In this document: positions 44,546 to 56,963 of the stretch, in pieces
Numbering within the stretch: the first letter of the stretch is position 1
Layout: every line of letters starts with the position of its first letter
Assembly: GCA_947179155.2 (NCBI GenBank)
Contig: OX359287.1
Coordinates: forward strand, 902,501-966,500
From: Hedera helix
Lineage: Eukaryota > Streptophyta > Magnoliopsida > Apiales > Araliaceae
Length of the DNA: 64,000 nt
Reading direction: 5' to 3'
Position numbers and translations under genes: made by a program
Notes under the pieces: model-generated
What the model was told of the DNA's origin: nothing
The model's database searches: none
The model's input: the letters and a program-made list of their open reading frames with translations, nothing else

Positions 44546-47500
44546 TGTAATAACAAGAAAAATTACGAACTTAATTTTTTATTATTATTTATATTCATGA
44601 GGAAATATGATGTATGAAGTATGTGTGTATGTGTTTAGGTTGTATGATGAGAGGTAGTAAGTTAGTTACTTTAATTTATTTGAATTAACTAAAAAATAAA
44701 AAGAAATGTAAGAAGAGCTTATATAATGAGATCACAAATCTTGAATGTTGGCCTTCAATGACAAATACGAAGATTAATAATGAACAAGTGAATTACTTGT
44801 ATGAATAATGAGAAAGAAGAATAAGTGAATTATTAAAGATAACCCAATGTGAGAATAACTATATGTGTATGGGTAACTGTATTATAAACTCAAGTTGATG
44901 ATAAGAGGTAGCTAATGAATTAAATTTAATCAAGTCGAAGTACTTGTATTAATTTGTATTAAGGTTTCATTAAAACAAACTTAAAAATTTGTAAGTAATA
45001 TTGTTTTGTAAGCTAACTCAATTAAGTAGTCCAATGGACTTATAAATAACAAGTCTAATTGGATTATGTAATTAAACTAACTTATTTATTTAATGAGCCA
45101 TTGTGGTAGCCTTATATGATTTAATTAATGAACCTTTTATTAAATATATGGTGAGTCCACATTAATTTAAACTAGCCCAATACTTGTTTTTATTTCAAGT
45201 GTCATAGTTAGCCCAATTGATTTAATTGTTGAGAGCCCAAGTGTTGTTGACTTAAATGAATGAATGTAGTAGCCAAATGAATTAACTTGTTGAGCCCAAA
45301 CAATTATAATTCAAAGTCCAAATAAAATTAATTTAAATGTCCAAAGTGGAACCTAATGTGCATGTATAAGTGAATATGGATACATATATTGGTGTATATA
45401 TATATGAATATTTATATAATTATATAAGACATAAAAATAAAGCTAAATTGGAATAATTATAATGTTATTCCTGAATTTTGGGTCCCACATGGATGGGAAG
45501 CTTGCTTGTTTAGTATTTTAGGTACAAAGTTGCTTAACAACTCCCCACCAACCCTAGTTATTCATATGGACATTCAAAGCAATAGTGAGCAATACTAGAG
45601 CCTTAATGAACTAATGTTAGTTGATTAGGAGAGATAATGGTAAAATTCTAGAGTTCTATAAATAAATTTATCCAACACTTGTGCAAATGCTGGTTCATTT
45701 GCTCCATTCACTAAAATTTAGAGAGAAAGTTGTAGAGAGAAGCTAGAGTATTTGTGAGAGTTCTAGAGAAGTAAACACTTTGAGTGTTACTAAGTGTGGA
45801 TGATTTTTGGTCCATACAAGAAGATCAAGAAGGAGTTTCAACCATTTTCAAGAAAAAGATCTCCATTAAAGGTTTAAAAATTTCTTTGAGCCTTAGCTTG
45901 TTATTTAGTTTTCTATGTTAGTTGTGGGAAAGAAAAATCTATGTTGTGTTAGATCTTGAATATTTATGAAGGTTTATGATTAAATATGCTAGATATGTGT
46001 TCTAACATATTTTGTATAGAAAACAATGGAAGAAAATGTTGTATGAGCATATTTTGTTTTAGAACCCTAATTAAATGTCTAGGTTGATGATTTATGATTT
46101 GAGATGTGTAAGATTTTTTTATGATCTATGAGTCTTGAATGATAAGTCTATGTGTTATGAAGATAACCCAACTTAACAATTGAAAAATATGAAAAAATGA
46201 GCAAGTTATGGTCCTTTTACTAAAAATGTCATTTTGGAAACCCTAGTCGGTCGATCCTAAATTTTGTGTTTAAAACGATTTCAAAAACACGATCAATCCA
46301 TGAAATATTGTAAATTATTAAGTTACGAAGCTAACAAGACCAATTTGATGTCATTTGGATGTGTATATTTTATTTTATGCAAATTTGAATCAAAAATGTC
46401 AAAATTGAAAAATCTGAAAATTTTGAAAAGGTATTATGCCGGACTGCGCAAGGGCGCAGTGCTATTTTTCTAGAAAAATGATTTTTTCGGATCGGGTCAG
46501 GTTTTGGCAGTTCGGGTCAGAAAGTGTTAAAATATTTTAAAACTAATAATATTAATATGGGATTCAATTAATGCAATTTAAATATTGTAGATGTTTAATT
46601 AAATAAGTAAATGAATATAATATTATTAAATGATTAATAATATTAGTAAGTGATTAAAATATTATTAAATGATTAATAATATTAATAAATAAATAAAATA
46701 TTGTTAAATAGTTAATAATATTAGTAAGTTAATAAAATATTATTAAATGATTAATAATATTAAAAAATGATTAAAATATTATTAAATGATTAATAATATT
46801 AATAAGTAAATAAAATATTATTAAATAATTAATTATATTAATTAAGGATTAAAATATTATTAAATAGTTAATAATATTAGTAAGTTAATAGAATATTATT
46901 AAATGATTAATAATATTAATAGATGATTAAAATATTATTAAATAAATAATAATATTAAAAAGTTAATAAAATATTATTAAATTATTAATAATATTAGTAA
47001 AGGATTGAAATATTATTAAATGGATAATAATATTAGAAAGTTAATAAAATATTATTAAATGATTAATAATATTAATAAAGAATTAAAATATTATTAAATG
47101 ATTAATAATATTAGTGTGTGAATAAAATATTATTAAATGGTTAATAATATTAATAAGTGAATATAATTTTATTAAATGATTAATAATATTAACAAAGGAT
47201 TAAAATATTATTAAAGGGTTAATAATATTATTAAGAGTGTAAAATATTAGTAAATGGTTAATAATATTTATAAATGATTTAAGATATTATTTAATAAATA
47301 ATATTATTAGAAAGAGCAAGACATTATTAAATTATTAATAATGTTAATATGTGATTAAGATGTTATTAAATGATTAATAATATTGATGATTGAATAAAAT
47401 ATTATTAAAATGGTTATTAGTATTCGTAAACGATAAAAATATTATTAAATGGATAATAATACTTGTTTGAGGATAATATATTATCAATGGTGATAATATT

Positions 47501-48841
47501 GGAAAATGATTGATATATTCTTAAATGATACTTATGTGATTAAAATATTATCAATGGTTGATAATATTATTAAGTGATTAAAGGTTATGATTAAGTGTTA
47601 GATGATTTAAGTGTTGTATAATATAGTTATATGATATGTTGATTGGTAGATCAATGTTGTTAAATGTTAGGTCATTCAAAGTAAGTTATTTTAAGTTGAA
47701 TAACAGTAGTCAGCGAAATAAGCAAGTTCTCTGAACGTTAAATGGTATTTATTTAGCAAGTTATTCTGAAACTCAAACTCATTTCATTATGCAAGTTTCA
47801 TATACTTATTTTTATTAGGATAAGTATCTAGAAGTTGAAATTAATTTTGACTTACCTGATGAAATAATTATTAAGAATTATTTCATATCTATATTGTTAT
47901 TGATATTCGCACTTATGTGCATTCGTATGACTATTCTCAAAATGAACTATTTAATGAGATATATCTATGCTATTTGTTTCGACTAGATATTGCATGAGTA
48001 ATATGAATGTTCTTGTTATGAACTAGTAAAAAAGGAAGATCTATGCCAATTATTTCGGCTAGACCATGTATGTATCAAATTCATTAATCTGAATAATGTT
48101 GAAACTAGTCTAAACCACATTGTCGTGGTATGGAATCTGATGAAAAAAGCTGAAATGAACAAATTATTATGAAATGATGAAACTACGGTCGGATGAAAGA
48201 ATTTCGGTCAAAATAAAATTTGATGGTTATAATGTGCATAATATAAACGTACAATAGACTAATCACCTAAAGTACCCATCTTCGAATATTGCAATTGAAA
48301 TAATTGTTAGTATTCAAAACGTATGTTTACAGGGTATTTTAAATACTCAAAACGTATGTTCACGGTCTTGTAACCTTTCAACATGAAGAAGCAAAATGTT
48401 AAATAAATTGAAAGTTGTTATTCAAAGTTGCATGTCTTCACAATTATTGTATATTGTTGAAGTTCCAAGAGTTAATTCTTTTTCATTTATGATATATCCT
48501 TTATTATTTATTTAAACTTGCTGAGCAAAATAGTTGCTCACCCTTGCTATATCATGAACTATTTTTCAACTAACCTGAGTTATCTGAGGAGAATAAAGGA
48601 AAATAAAATGTGAACGAGAAGAAGTAATTAGTTTTTATTTTATGTTTGTAAACCTTTTATATTATAAGGTAATAGTGATGTATTTAAGGTTAGTGAAACA
48701 TGAGATTGATGGTACGTTTTGTGATGAATTTATGCATATTTTTTGCGAGTTATTAAAGATTTAGTTTATGAATGTTTGTCAAGTGATGAATAGTGAGCAC
48801 CGAACCCGAGGTTTGAGGGACCCGAATTTGGGGGCGTCACA
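44546..48841 (+). repeat. 5' LTR of family C element, 4.3 kb
   Basis: Runs from TGTAATAACAAG to GGGGGCGTCACA. TATAAATA at 45657-45664 is followed by a GA-rich leader. A GC-rich palindrome (CTGCGCAAGGGCGCAG, 46444-46459) precedes an AT-rich palindromic array at about 46540-47590. The conserved block lies at about 48516-48559. Confidence 0.9.
46540..47590. repeat. AT-rich palindromic array in family C 5' LTR
   Basis: About 25 diverged units of roughly 38-40 bp centred on ATTATTAAATGATTAATAAT, which is nearly self-complementary. The 3' LTR has an equivalent array at about 60560-61490 with different copy number. Confidence 0.85.
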
Positions 48842-48844
48842 GAT

Positions 48845-48855
48845 TGGTATCAGAG
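48845..48855 (+). other. Primer binding site, initiator tRNA-Met type
   Basis: TGGTATCAGAG, three bases after the LTR end. Confidence 0.9.
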
Positions 48856-49204
48856 TTGTAGGTTATAAACCTTAGGTGGGGGAAAAACCTTAGGATTATA
48901 ACTGTAAAGAAAATAAGAAAACTCATAAAGAGTTTAGGAGGGGGATGGTGAAAATTCATCAAATAGGAAAAGTTATGTATATGTAAGAAAAGACCTTATA
49001 TTAGGATCGTAAGAGTATGAGGATTCGAAAGATGATCTGAAAGTAAGTTTAAATGAAAAGTTAAGCAATGATTTAGAAAAGAAGAAAGGAGAAAAGAGAA
49101 AAATGATTAAGAGATACTTAATCTATGGAGTATAGATAAGAAGAGGTGACCATTTGTAAATGTGGCTAAGGTTAACTAGAAGGATGTGATGTTAAGGTAT
49201 AAAG

Positions 49205-49350
49205 TAGTGATTTCGAGGACATAGAAGATATCTTAAGAAGATTGATCTATATAAAGATGATCGGAGTAATTGGAAATTAGTGATTTCGAGGACATAGAAG
49301 ATATCTTAAGAAGATTGATCTATATAAAGATGATCGGAGTAATTGGAAAT
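49205..49350. repeat. Perfect 73-bp tandem duplication
   Basis: Units 49205-49277 and 49278-49350 are identical by eye, beginning TAGTGATTTCGAGGACATAG. Identity implies a duplication younger than the divergence of the surrounding element. Confidence 0.92.
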
Positions 49351-50650
49351 GAAAGGATTCAATAAATAGACAAGCTGTTAAAAATAAAAGTTGAAGAGTT
49401 AAAGAATCATAGAAGAATGAGAAGATTGTGGAGCTAATCATAAAAGCAGAGAATGACAAAGTGATTGAGGAAGAGTAGAATGACCGTAGAAGGAGGTAAA
49501 TATGATGAAGAATTATATAGGAATGATAATAGTGTATGTTGAAGAGTCTAATTTTGGAAATGTATATCTTTGGGAGTTCGACTTTAGAAAATGTGTTTTA
49601 AGGAGTACATTTTTGGAAGTTATTTTTAGAAGATCAAAAATCAGATGATTTTCTAGTCTGTAAGTTGAAATATATATATGAGAATGTTGATAGAAGTTAT
49701 AAAAATTTGAAAATTCCAACTTTGGATTTAAGTATGGGATATGTTATGTATTTAGCATGATGCTAAGAAAAGTATTGTATTAGGTAGTAATGTGAAGCAT
49801 ATTATAATAATAATATTTATTAAATATGCAATATGAGGATAGAAAGATAAGTTGATGATAGAATGAACCTTTAAAAGAATGTAGAGGATCGTGGTATAGT
49901 GAATAGGCTATCGAACAAATAGAGAATATGTGACTAATAAATTGTGCATATGGATAGTAGGCAAAAAAACTCTTAAAATGACGTATCAGTATAAATGATG
50001 TTGTACTACGTACTAAGGGAAAACATGTTAATAGATGTTATATGTTTTAAGATTGATTATGTGTTGGCATTAATAGTATATGTTTAAAATGAATAGAGGG
50101 GGTAGTAATAATACCGTATTATGTTAAACAAAATTATCAATAGAAAGGTCTTAAGAAGGAATGCACTAGACAATAGGGAAGAAAGTTAATGAATTAGACC
50201 ACGATTCCTTATAGATGATTGGTGAGTCTAATAATAGACGCTTTTGAGGAATGGATCAATGAATTTGGGAAATTCAGATGTAAAGAAGAAATTAAAATAT
50301 TTATAAGCAAGATTTGAAGAAGGATATCAAAAAAATGATAGAAGACATCTTACAATAAAAATTTTGAGGAGTAGAAAGAACGATAATAAGATCGTGAAAT
50401 GATCTAAAAATATGAACTCGTAAAGAGTTATATGCTAAAGTTTAGATTAAGAGAATTCATATTAAGTTAAGAAAAAGTTAGAGGTTTGTTAATTTCAATT
50501 GAGAACTCATATTAGTGGCTGAGTTGAACATTCCTTTGAATGGGTAGAGGATTTTGCTTGGTTTGACAACCACTTAGCTTCTTACAATAATAATTGTTGA
50601 AATCTTGTATTGCGTTATTTGTCATATATATGGCGGGAAGGTGATTCTTT

Positions 50651-50654
<4 letters not shown>

Positions 50655-50714
<60 letters not shown>
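50655..50714. repeat. (AT)30 microsatellite
   Basis: Uninterrupted AT run in the internal region of the family C element. Confidence 0.95.
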
Positions 50715-50718
<4 letters not shown>

Positions 50719-52006
50719 TAGTTAGAGAATGTTAAGATTAGACGTGCGTTCTTAAAACTCATATGTATGGTAAGTTTATGACTCACAACAGTATGGTGTT
50801 TTCGAGCCCCTTAGTGTATGGATAGTATTTGATTCGTTCTCAGATTATGTATTTCTAGGATAAGTTCTTAAACTCATAATATTATGGTAAGTTCCTGAAC
50901 TCATATTGTGTGATAAGTTCTATGAACAATATGTGGTGGAGGTTAGAAGAAGGTCATAGATAGAGATTTAAGAGTTCTCATTGATTTGAGAACATTAATA
51001 GAAATTGTGTACGACCAGTATTATTTTCCTAAATACTACTGATAAGTTGTAATATATAGTGATGATTTGCATCAAGGATTAGGCTATGATTTGAAGAAGC
51101 ATAAGGTGGGTGTTCGCGTATGTGGCACTATAGTTACTAAATTCTAAAGAGAATCATTTTAAGTGAGATTAGCAGAGAAGGACGTGAGTATTTATTTTAA
51201 AGATACGAAAATTTCAGAGAGAAGAAGAAAGGAAGAAACTGATAAATAACATGAGAAATTATCGAGAGTACGAAGATACGTTGAAGAATAAATGACAAGG
51301 TTTAGCATGGTAGTAAATTTTACTAGATGAAGAGAAATTAAAGGAGAATAGTGATACACTGCTCAACAATCAAATACGTGTAAAGAACATAAGAAGAAAA
51401 TGACATTCGAGTTATTAAGTTTATTGGTAAGAAATGTAAAATATGTTATATAAAAGGAAGAAGAAGTGAATAAGAGGATTAAGAGACATCATGTATTTAC
51501 AAATCCCAACTCTAGGATTATGTGGGTTATGTGGTTAGGTTAAGTCCCGACTTTTGTGGTCTTTATGGGATATGATCGTTTATTTATGTACGTTTCAGAA
51601 TGTAATGTGCTAAGACACTATTGTTTTGCTTATAAATATAAATGCGTTATGTTTATATGCTTTGAGGTGATTAATGTGAGCATTAAATATTAAATGCTAT
51701 AAGAATGAATGTAAGAAACAAAAAGTAAGATAATAACGTAAGTTTATCTTAAAAACAGACAATGTCGCCATGTAGACAACCCCGAAACCGGAGAACGGAG
51801 GAATCAATTAATAATAAAGGAGGTCAAGTTGAGCCACCTTCATGATGAAGGAAGAAGCTAATTATTGGTGGAAGGGTAACAAAAGTCGAGCAGGAGAAGG
51901 AATTATTACGTGGACTCGTTCCAAGGAATTATTCTTGAAAAACTATTTTCCAAATAGTACGCAAATAAGAATGGAAGTGAAATTTTTGAAACTCAAATAG
52001 GGAAAC

Positions 52007-52612
52007 ATGACAGTAGCAGAATATGTCGCCAAGTTCAATGAACTAGCACGATTTGCTCCACATCAAGTGGACACAAAGGAACGAAAGGCAAGGAGGTTTG
52101 AACAAGGATTAAATCCATGGATCTACAGTAAAGTTCTGGTTCTTCAAATTAACATGTTTTCAACAATGTTAGAGAAGGCAATCATAGCGGAAGGCGGGAG
52201 TGAAGCTCTGTCAAAATATAATCAAGAGAGAAAATGTAAGAGGAGTGAAGAAGGAAATAACAAAGGTAGTAGCGAAGGTAGTAACACGCAGAAACAAAAG
52301 TGGAATCATAGAAATAGTGATGATGGTCAAGGAAAAATCAAGCGAAAGATAGAAACTTGTGAAAGATGTGAAAAGAACCACTTGGGAGTGTGTCTAAAAG
52401 GGACAAATAGTTGTTATAGGTGTGCAGAGCAGGGACATGTTGCTTCAAATTGTCCTGATCTAAGGAATATTAGAAAGTATTTTATTTGTGGAGGAATGGG
52501 TCATCCATTTAAGGACTGCCAAAAGAAGAAAAGCGAGGCGGGAAGCGGAATCAATGGAAGTAATATCAAGAAAGTCAAGAGACATGGTGATAGGTATTAT
52601 TTCAATCAATAA
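52007..52612 (+). CDS. Retrotransposon Gag (C-terminal two thirds) with zinc knuckles
   Basis: 201 open codons containing VAKFNELARFAPHQVDT (7-23) and RFEQGLNPWIYSKVL (30-44), the conserved Gag core. Then comes a basic Lys/Asn/Ser-rich linker and Cys-His knuckles. Knuckle A is C118-C121-H125-C129, knuckle B is C136-C139-H144-C149 (canonical CX2CX4HX4C), and knuckle C keeps only C161-H166-C171, its first Cys lost. Gag packages element RNA into particles in the cytoplasm. The N-terminal third lies upstream in the same order but is broken by stops, so the annotated Met is internal and the protein is probably not made intact. An overlapping frame reads VSVLVDSSTI near 52620-52650, a decayed protease DSG motif. 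It is closely related to the gag at 26712-27520. Confidence 0.82.
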   Translation: MTVAEYVAKFNELARFAPHQVDTKERKARRFEQGLNPWIYSKVLVLQINMFSTMLEKAIIAEGGSEALSKYNQERKCKRSEEGNNKGSSEGSNTQKQKWNHRNSDDGQGKIKRKIETCERCEKNHLGVCLKGTNSCYRCAEQGHVASNCPDLRNIRKYFICGGMGHPFKDCQKKKSEAGSGINGSNIKKVKRHGDRYYFNQ

Positions 52613-54003
52613 TATAATTGTTTCGGTATTAGTTGATTCGAGTACTATATGCCTGATGATTTCACTAAATAATTGGAATTATTTAGAAAAGAAAATAAGT
52701 AACTTAATAATATAGAGGTCTAAGGAATTGAGTAACACCTGTCTAATATTAAATTGAAGGATTGTGTAAGAAAGATGAAGTGTAAGTTGTCCGTAAAATT
52801 AATTCGGATATTCAAGAAAAAGATACAAGAAAAGAACAGATTATAAGAAAATTTTAAGTAAGCTTGTAGCGGTAATTCTGGGGACAGAATCCTTATAAGA
52901 AGGGGTGAATGTAATAACTAGGAAAATTATGAACTTAAATTTTTATTTATTTATTTATATGCTTGAGGAAGTATGATGTATGAAGTATGTGTATATGTGT
53001 TTAGGTTGTATGATTAGAGGTAGTAAGTTAGTTAATTTAATTTATATGAATTAACTAAAAAATAAAAAGAAATGTAAGAAGAACTTATGTGATGAGATTA
53101 CAAAGCTTGAATATTGGCTTTAAATGACAAATATGAAGATTAATAATGAACAAGAGAATTACTTGTATAAATAATGAGAAAGAAGAAATAAGTGAATTAT
53201 TAAAGATAACCCAATGTGTGACTAACTGTATGTGTAAGGATAATTATATTATAAACTCAAGTTGATGATAAGAGGTAGCTAATGAATTAAATTTAATCAA
53301 GTCGAAGTACTTGCACTAATGTATATTAGGGTTTCATAAAAACAAACCTAAAAATTTGTAAGTAATAATGTTTTGTAAGTAAACTCAATTAAGTAGTCCA
53401 ATAGACTTATAAATAGCAAGTCTAATTGGATTATGTAATTAAACTAACGTATTTATTTAATAAGTCATGTGGTAGCCTTATATGATTTAATTAATGAACC
53501 ATATATGAAATATATGGTGAGTCCACATTAATTTAAACTAGCCCAATACTTGTTTTTATTTCAAGTGTCATAGTTAGCCCAATTGATTTAATTGTTGGGA
53601 GCCCAAGTGTTGATTACTTAAATGAATGAATGTAATAAACAAATGAATTAAATTGTTGAGCCCAAATAATTGTAATTCAAAGTCCAAATAAAATTAATTC
53701 AAAGGTTCAAAGTGGAGCCCAATGTGCATGTATTGGTAAATATGGATACATATATTGGTGTGTATATATATGGATACTTATATAATTATATAGGGCATGA
53801 AAATAAAACCATATTAGAATAATTATAATGTTATTCCCGAATTTTGGGCCCTACATGGATGGAAAACTTGATTGTTTGGTGATTTTGGGTACAAAGTTTC
53901 TTAACAACTCCCCACCAACCCTAGTCTTTCATATGGTCATTTAAAATGTCACTCAAATGGTCATTTAAAGTAATATTAAGCAAGATTAGAGCCTTAATTA
54001 TGA

Positions 54004-56963
54004 TGTAATGACCAAAAAATTTGTACAATATTTTTTTTATTAAATGAATGTATATGAATTAAATTTTTATTTAATTATGTGATGAAATGAAAGTATACTT
54101 TATTATAAAGTTATACCTAAATTGAGAATGAAAGGAAAAGCCAGCATGTAAGTAATTAGAAGTGACGTGTAATTAAATTACGTGGCTATTGAATTAAATT
54201 TGGGTTATAAAAATGATAACCTAAATTTGAGATTTTAAAGGCTAAATTAGCATATTAATTAATATAAGATTTTGAGACCCTAAACAATTAATTTATAATT
54301 TGGATTAAGGGGTAATTGAACTAAATTGCAAGGGAATGATATTATTAGCATGAAGCCCAATATGTTGCCATTTTCGGGTGAGGGGGGGGGGTATTAGTGG
54401 CCCAAAACTAAGGAATATTTTAGCAGGCCCAAATGCCTTGGTAAAAGATTCTTAATGGTCCAAATTGAGACTTAATTTCAGCAGCCAAATGGCTGGTACG
54501 CAACTTCTATTGAGCCAAGCGTGACTCTCAAAATGGGACAAGAGGAATATCTGGTAACTGAAAATAGGGGACCGGATAAAAGCAAACGGCGTTGAAAAAT
54601 CCATAGGGGCTACGATGAAGGCCGGTGCGGTAGCTCTAGGAGGCAGTTAAGTAAGGAAAGAACTCAGCGTAAGGACCTTTCAAAGAACTTCATTTCTTGC
54701 TAGAAAACAGAGGACGCAACATAGATAGAGAGTGAGAGGGTCACGGATGGAGAAGGAGAAGAAATAGTTCGAAAGTCTTAAGCCATCATTAACTAAGAAT
54801 AAAGCTAAGAAGGTATAATGATCTCTTCCTTTAAGCTCCATTAATTCCATGGATGGTCATGAATTGGTTTGCTGTGTAGGAGTTTGGTTGTGTTTGGAGG
54901 GTCACAGAGGACCCGATGATATAAGGATGGATATGTGAATGGAGTTTATGTGAATTATATGTCCTTAAATGGTTATAACTTGTACATACTTGAAGTTGCA
55001 CACCAATTGTTTGTTAAAATTCCTAAAAGAAGAAATTACTCTGTTTTATAGTTAAGGTTTGGTTTTGATACTCCAGTAACTTATATGTGCTAAGTTATGA
55101 GAACTAATCATAGCATAATAAATTAAAACCAAGAATTGAAGCATGCTTGAGAGCTAAATAAGAAAGAGTGTCAAGTATCCCAAGTTAATATGAAACAAGT
55201 ACTGAATTTGGTCTATATATGTGTGTTGAGCAATCTAAGAAAGCTAGTTGGTTTTCATGAGCTAGATGAGCCCATTGTGAGATGTGAAAACTTTTTGTGA
55301 AACAATGTTGTAAATGACTAGCCATCATGTATGCTACCTTTTAAACAGATTTGTGTGTTTTCATGTGAAGAAGTTAAACCTTGAAACCATAATGATCACA
55401 TAGTATAAAAAGAAACCCATGAAAGACTTTGTTTTCACAAGTAATTTTGATTACAAATTGGTTGAAAATATACATTACATGGGTGGAAGTTGTGTTTTGA
55501 AGAACTAAAAACCATGAATGCTAAGAATGTAAGGAATCTGGGAATAGAAAAGTAAGAAATGCACGTATGCATAGCTAAAAATCGTGTATGCTTAAAATAT
55601 AAAAAAATATGGAAGCAGAAGCAAGCTAGGAAAAATTTCTGGATGGATGGCGCGGCCGCGCTACTCCCTTTGTATTTTTGGGGGTGGCCACGCCACAAGA
55701 GAAATTTGATTTTCGGGAAAAAGGGCACGGGGCGCGCCAGTACACAGCGCGGGCGCGCCACTATAGATTCAAGAAAAAAAAAGTCTAAAACTAAAATTCT
55801 GAAAATTTCAACTATGATATATTGTGATGGTTTATTGTGATTTACAAGATCATTAGTATAGTCAATATACATATGTATAGAACTCATGTTGTGAGTCATG
55901 TAACCATATGTGATTAAATGGAATGTATGTGTTAACTAGACTTTCAAGAATGACGAATTATGACTATACCTAATTGGTAGATCAATAATATGGTATATGT
56001 AGGTCAACTCGTTGACAAGGTAGAACAGTTAAGTGTAATAAATGCATCAGGCAAGTGTCCTATTCTAAACTCTCTATTGGTACATAATTATTGTACGAAT
56101 GTCATGCTTCGCACTTTGTGCATCTTGTCAGAATATTCATATATTGAATTGTTCATACTTAAAGTTCTTTGACTTTTGAACTATCGTATGAAGGTCTAAT
56201 CCATTTGATCCGGTTAGACCAATGTTGGCATAAGTTATTAAATTCAAACAAATTCTTTGAAGCTAATCCAAGCCACATTGTTGTGGTGCAGAATCATAAT
56301 GTAAAACTGAGATGAACAAAACCCTAATATAGGGGGAAATTTTTTTATCGGTTAATCCGATGTAGAAAAATTGAACGATATGCATATTCGTAAGTACAAG
56401 AGGTTGATCACCTTAAGTACTTATGAGAATATTTTTCATTCATTCGAATGTTAAATATTCCGTAGAACTAACTGTTCATATCTCATTATTATCCATGGTT
56501 CTTTATAACCACTTGTCATGTTAACTCAGTTATTTATCAATAATGAGAATGCTATTATTTATGTACTTCACAATTCTTGATCAATTGTTGAAGGCATTGA
56601 GAAGCTTATTTTGTTCATAACAAACCTTTATTGAATGATTTAAACTTGCTGAGCAAATTTGTTGCTCACCCTTGCTTATATTATCAAATGTAGCTAAGCC
56701 CGAGAATTTGGAAGAGAATAAGAAAGATAAAGGCAAAGGCAAAGTCCAAGACTAGTTTAATTGTATTTACTTTTCATCTATGATGTAGAATTTATGAATT
56801 ATATGATGAGATTTAAGGTTAGAAACCTGGGATGAATGTAAAAATGATTTAAGTCTATGTAATATTTATATTTCCTCGAATGAATAGGTAGATATATGGT
56901 ATGTATGTGTGGATCGTGAGCACCGAACCCGGAGTTGCAAAAACCCGGATTTGGGGGCGTCAC
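54004..56963 (+). mobile_element. Solo LTR (family D), 2.96 kb
   Basis: Perfect duplication TATGA (53999-54003 and 56964-56968). It runs from TGTAATGACC to GGGGGCGTCACA. The conserved block lies at about 56642-56685. Its GC island (55648-55765) is by far the most GC-rich part. It lacks the long AT palindromic array. Open frames across the island are not protein-like. Confidence 0.88.
55648..55765. other. GC-rich island with GGCGCGCC palindromes
   Basis: Contains GCGCGGCCGCGC, GGGTGGCCACGCC and two GGCGCGCC palindromes, in sequence otherwise strongly AT-rich. It sits where other LTRs carry smaller GC palindromes. Confidence 0.75.

Larger units (their letters stand above)
48856..52006 (+). other. 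Long non-coding leader between primer site and gag
   Basis: Purine-rich and AT-rich with no protein-like frame; it contains the 73-bp duplication and an AT run. From about 51763 a decayed start of gag can be read (MSPCRQPRNRR, then ANYWWKGNKSR and RMEVKFLKLK), interrupted by stops before 52007. Confidence 0.6.

Noticed and set aside
55435..55899. 154-codon minus frame and its plus-strand overlap
   Set aside because: They are open because of the GC-rich island in a solo LTR; there is no domain or codon pattern.
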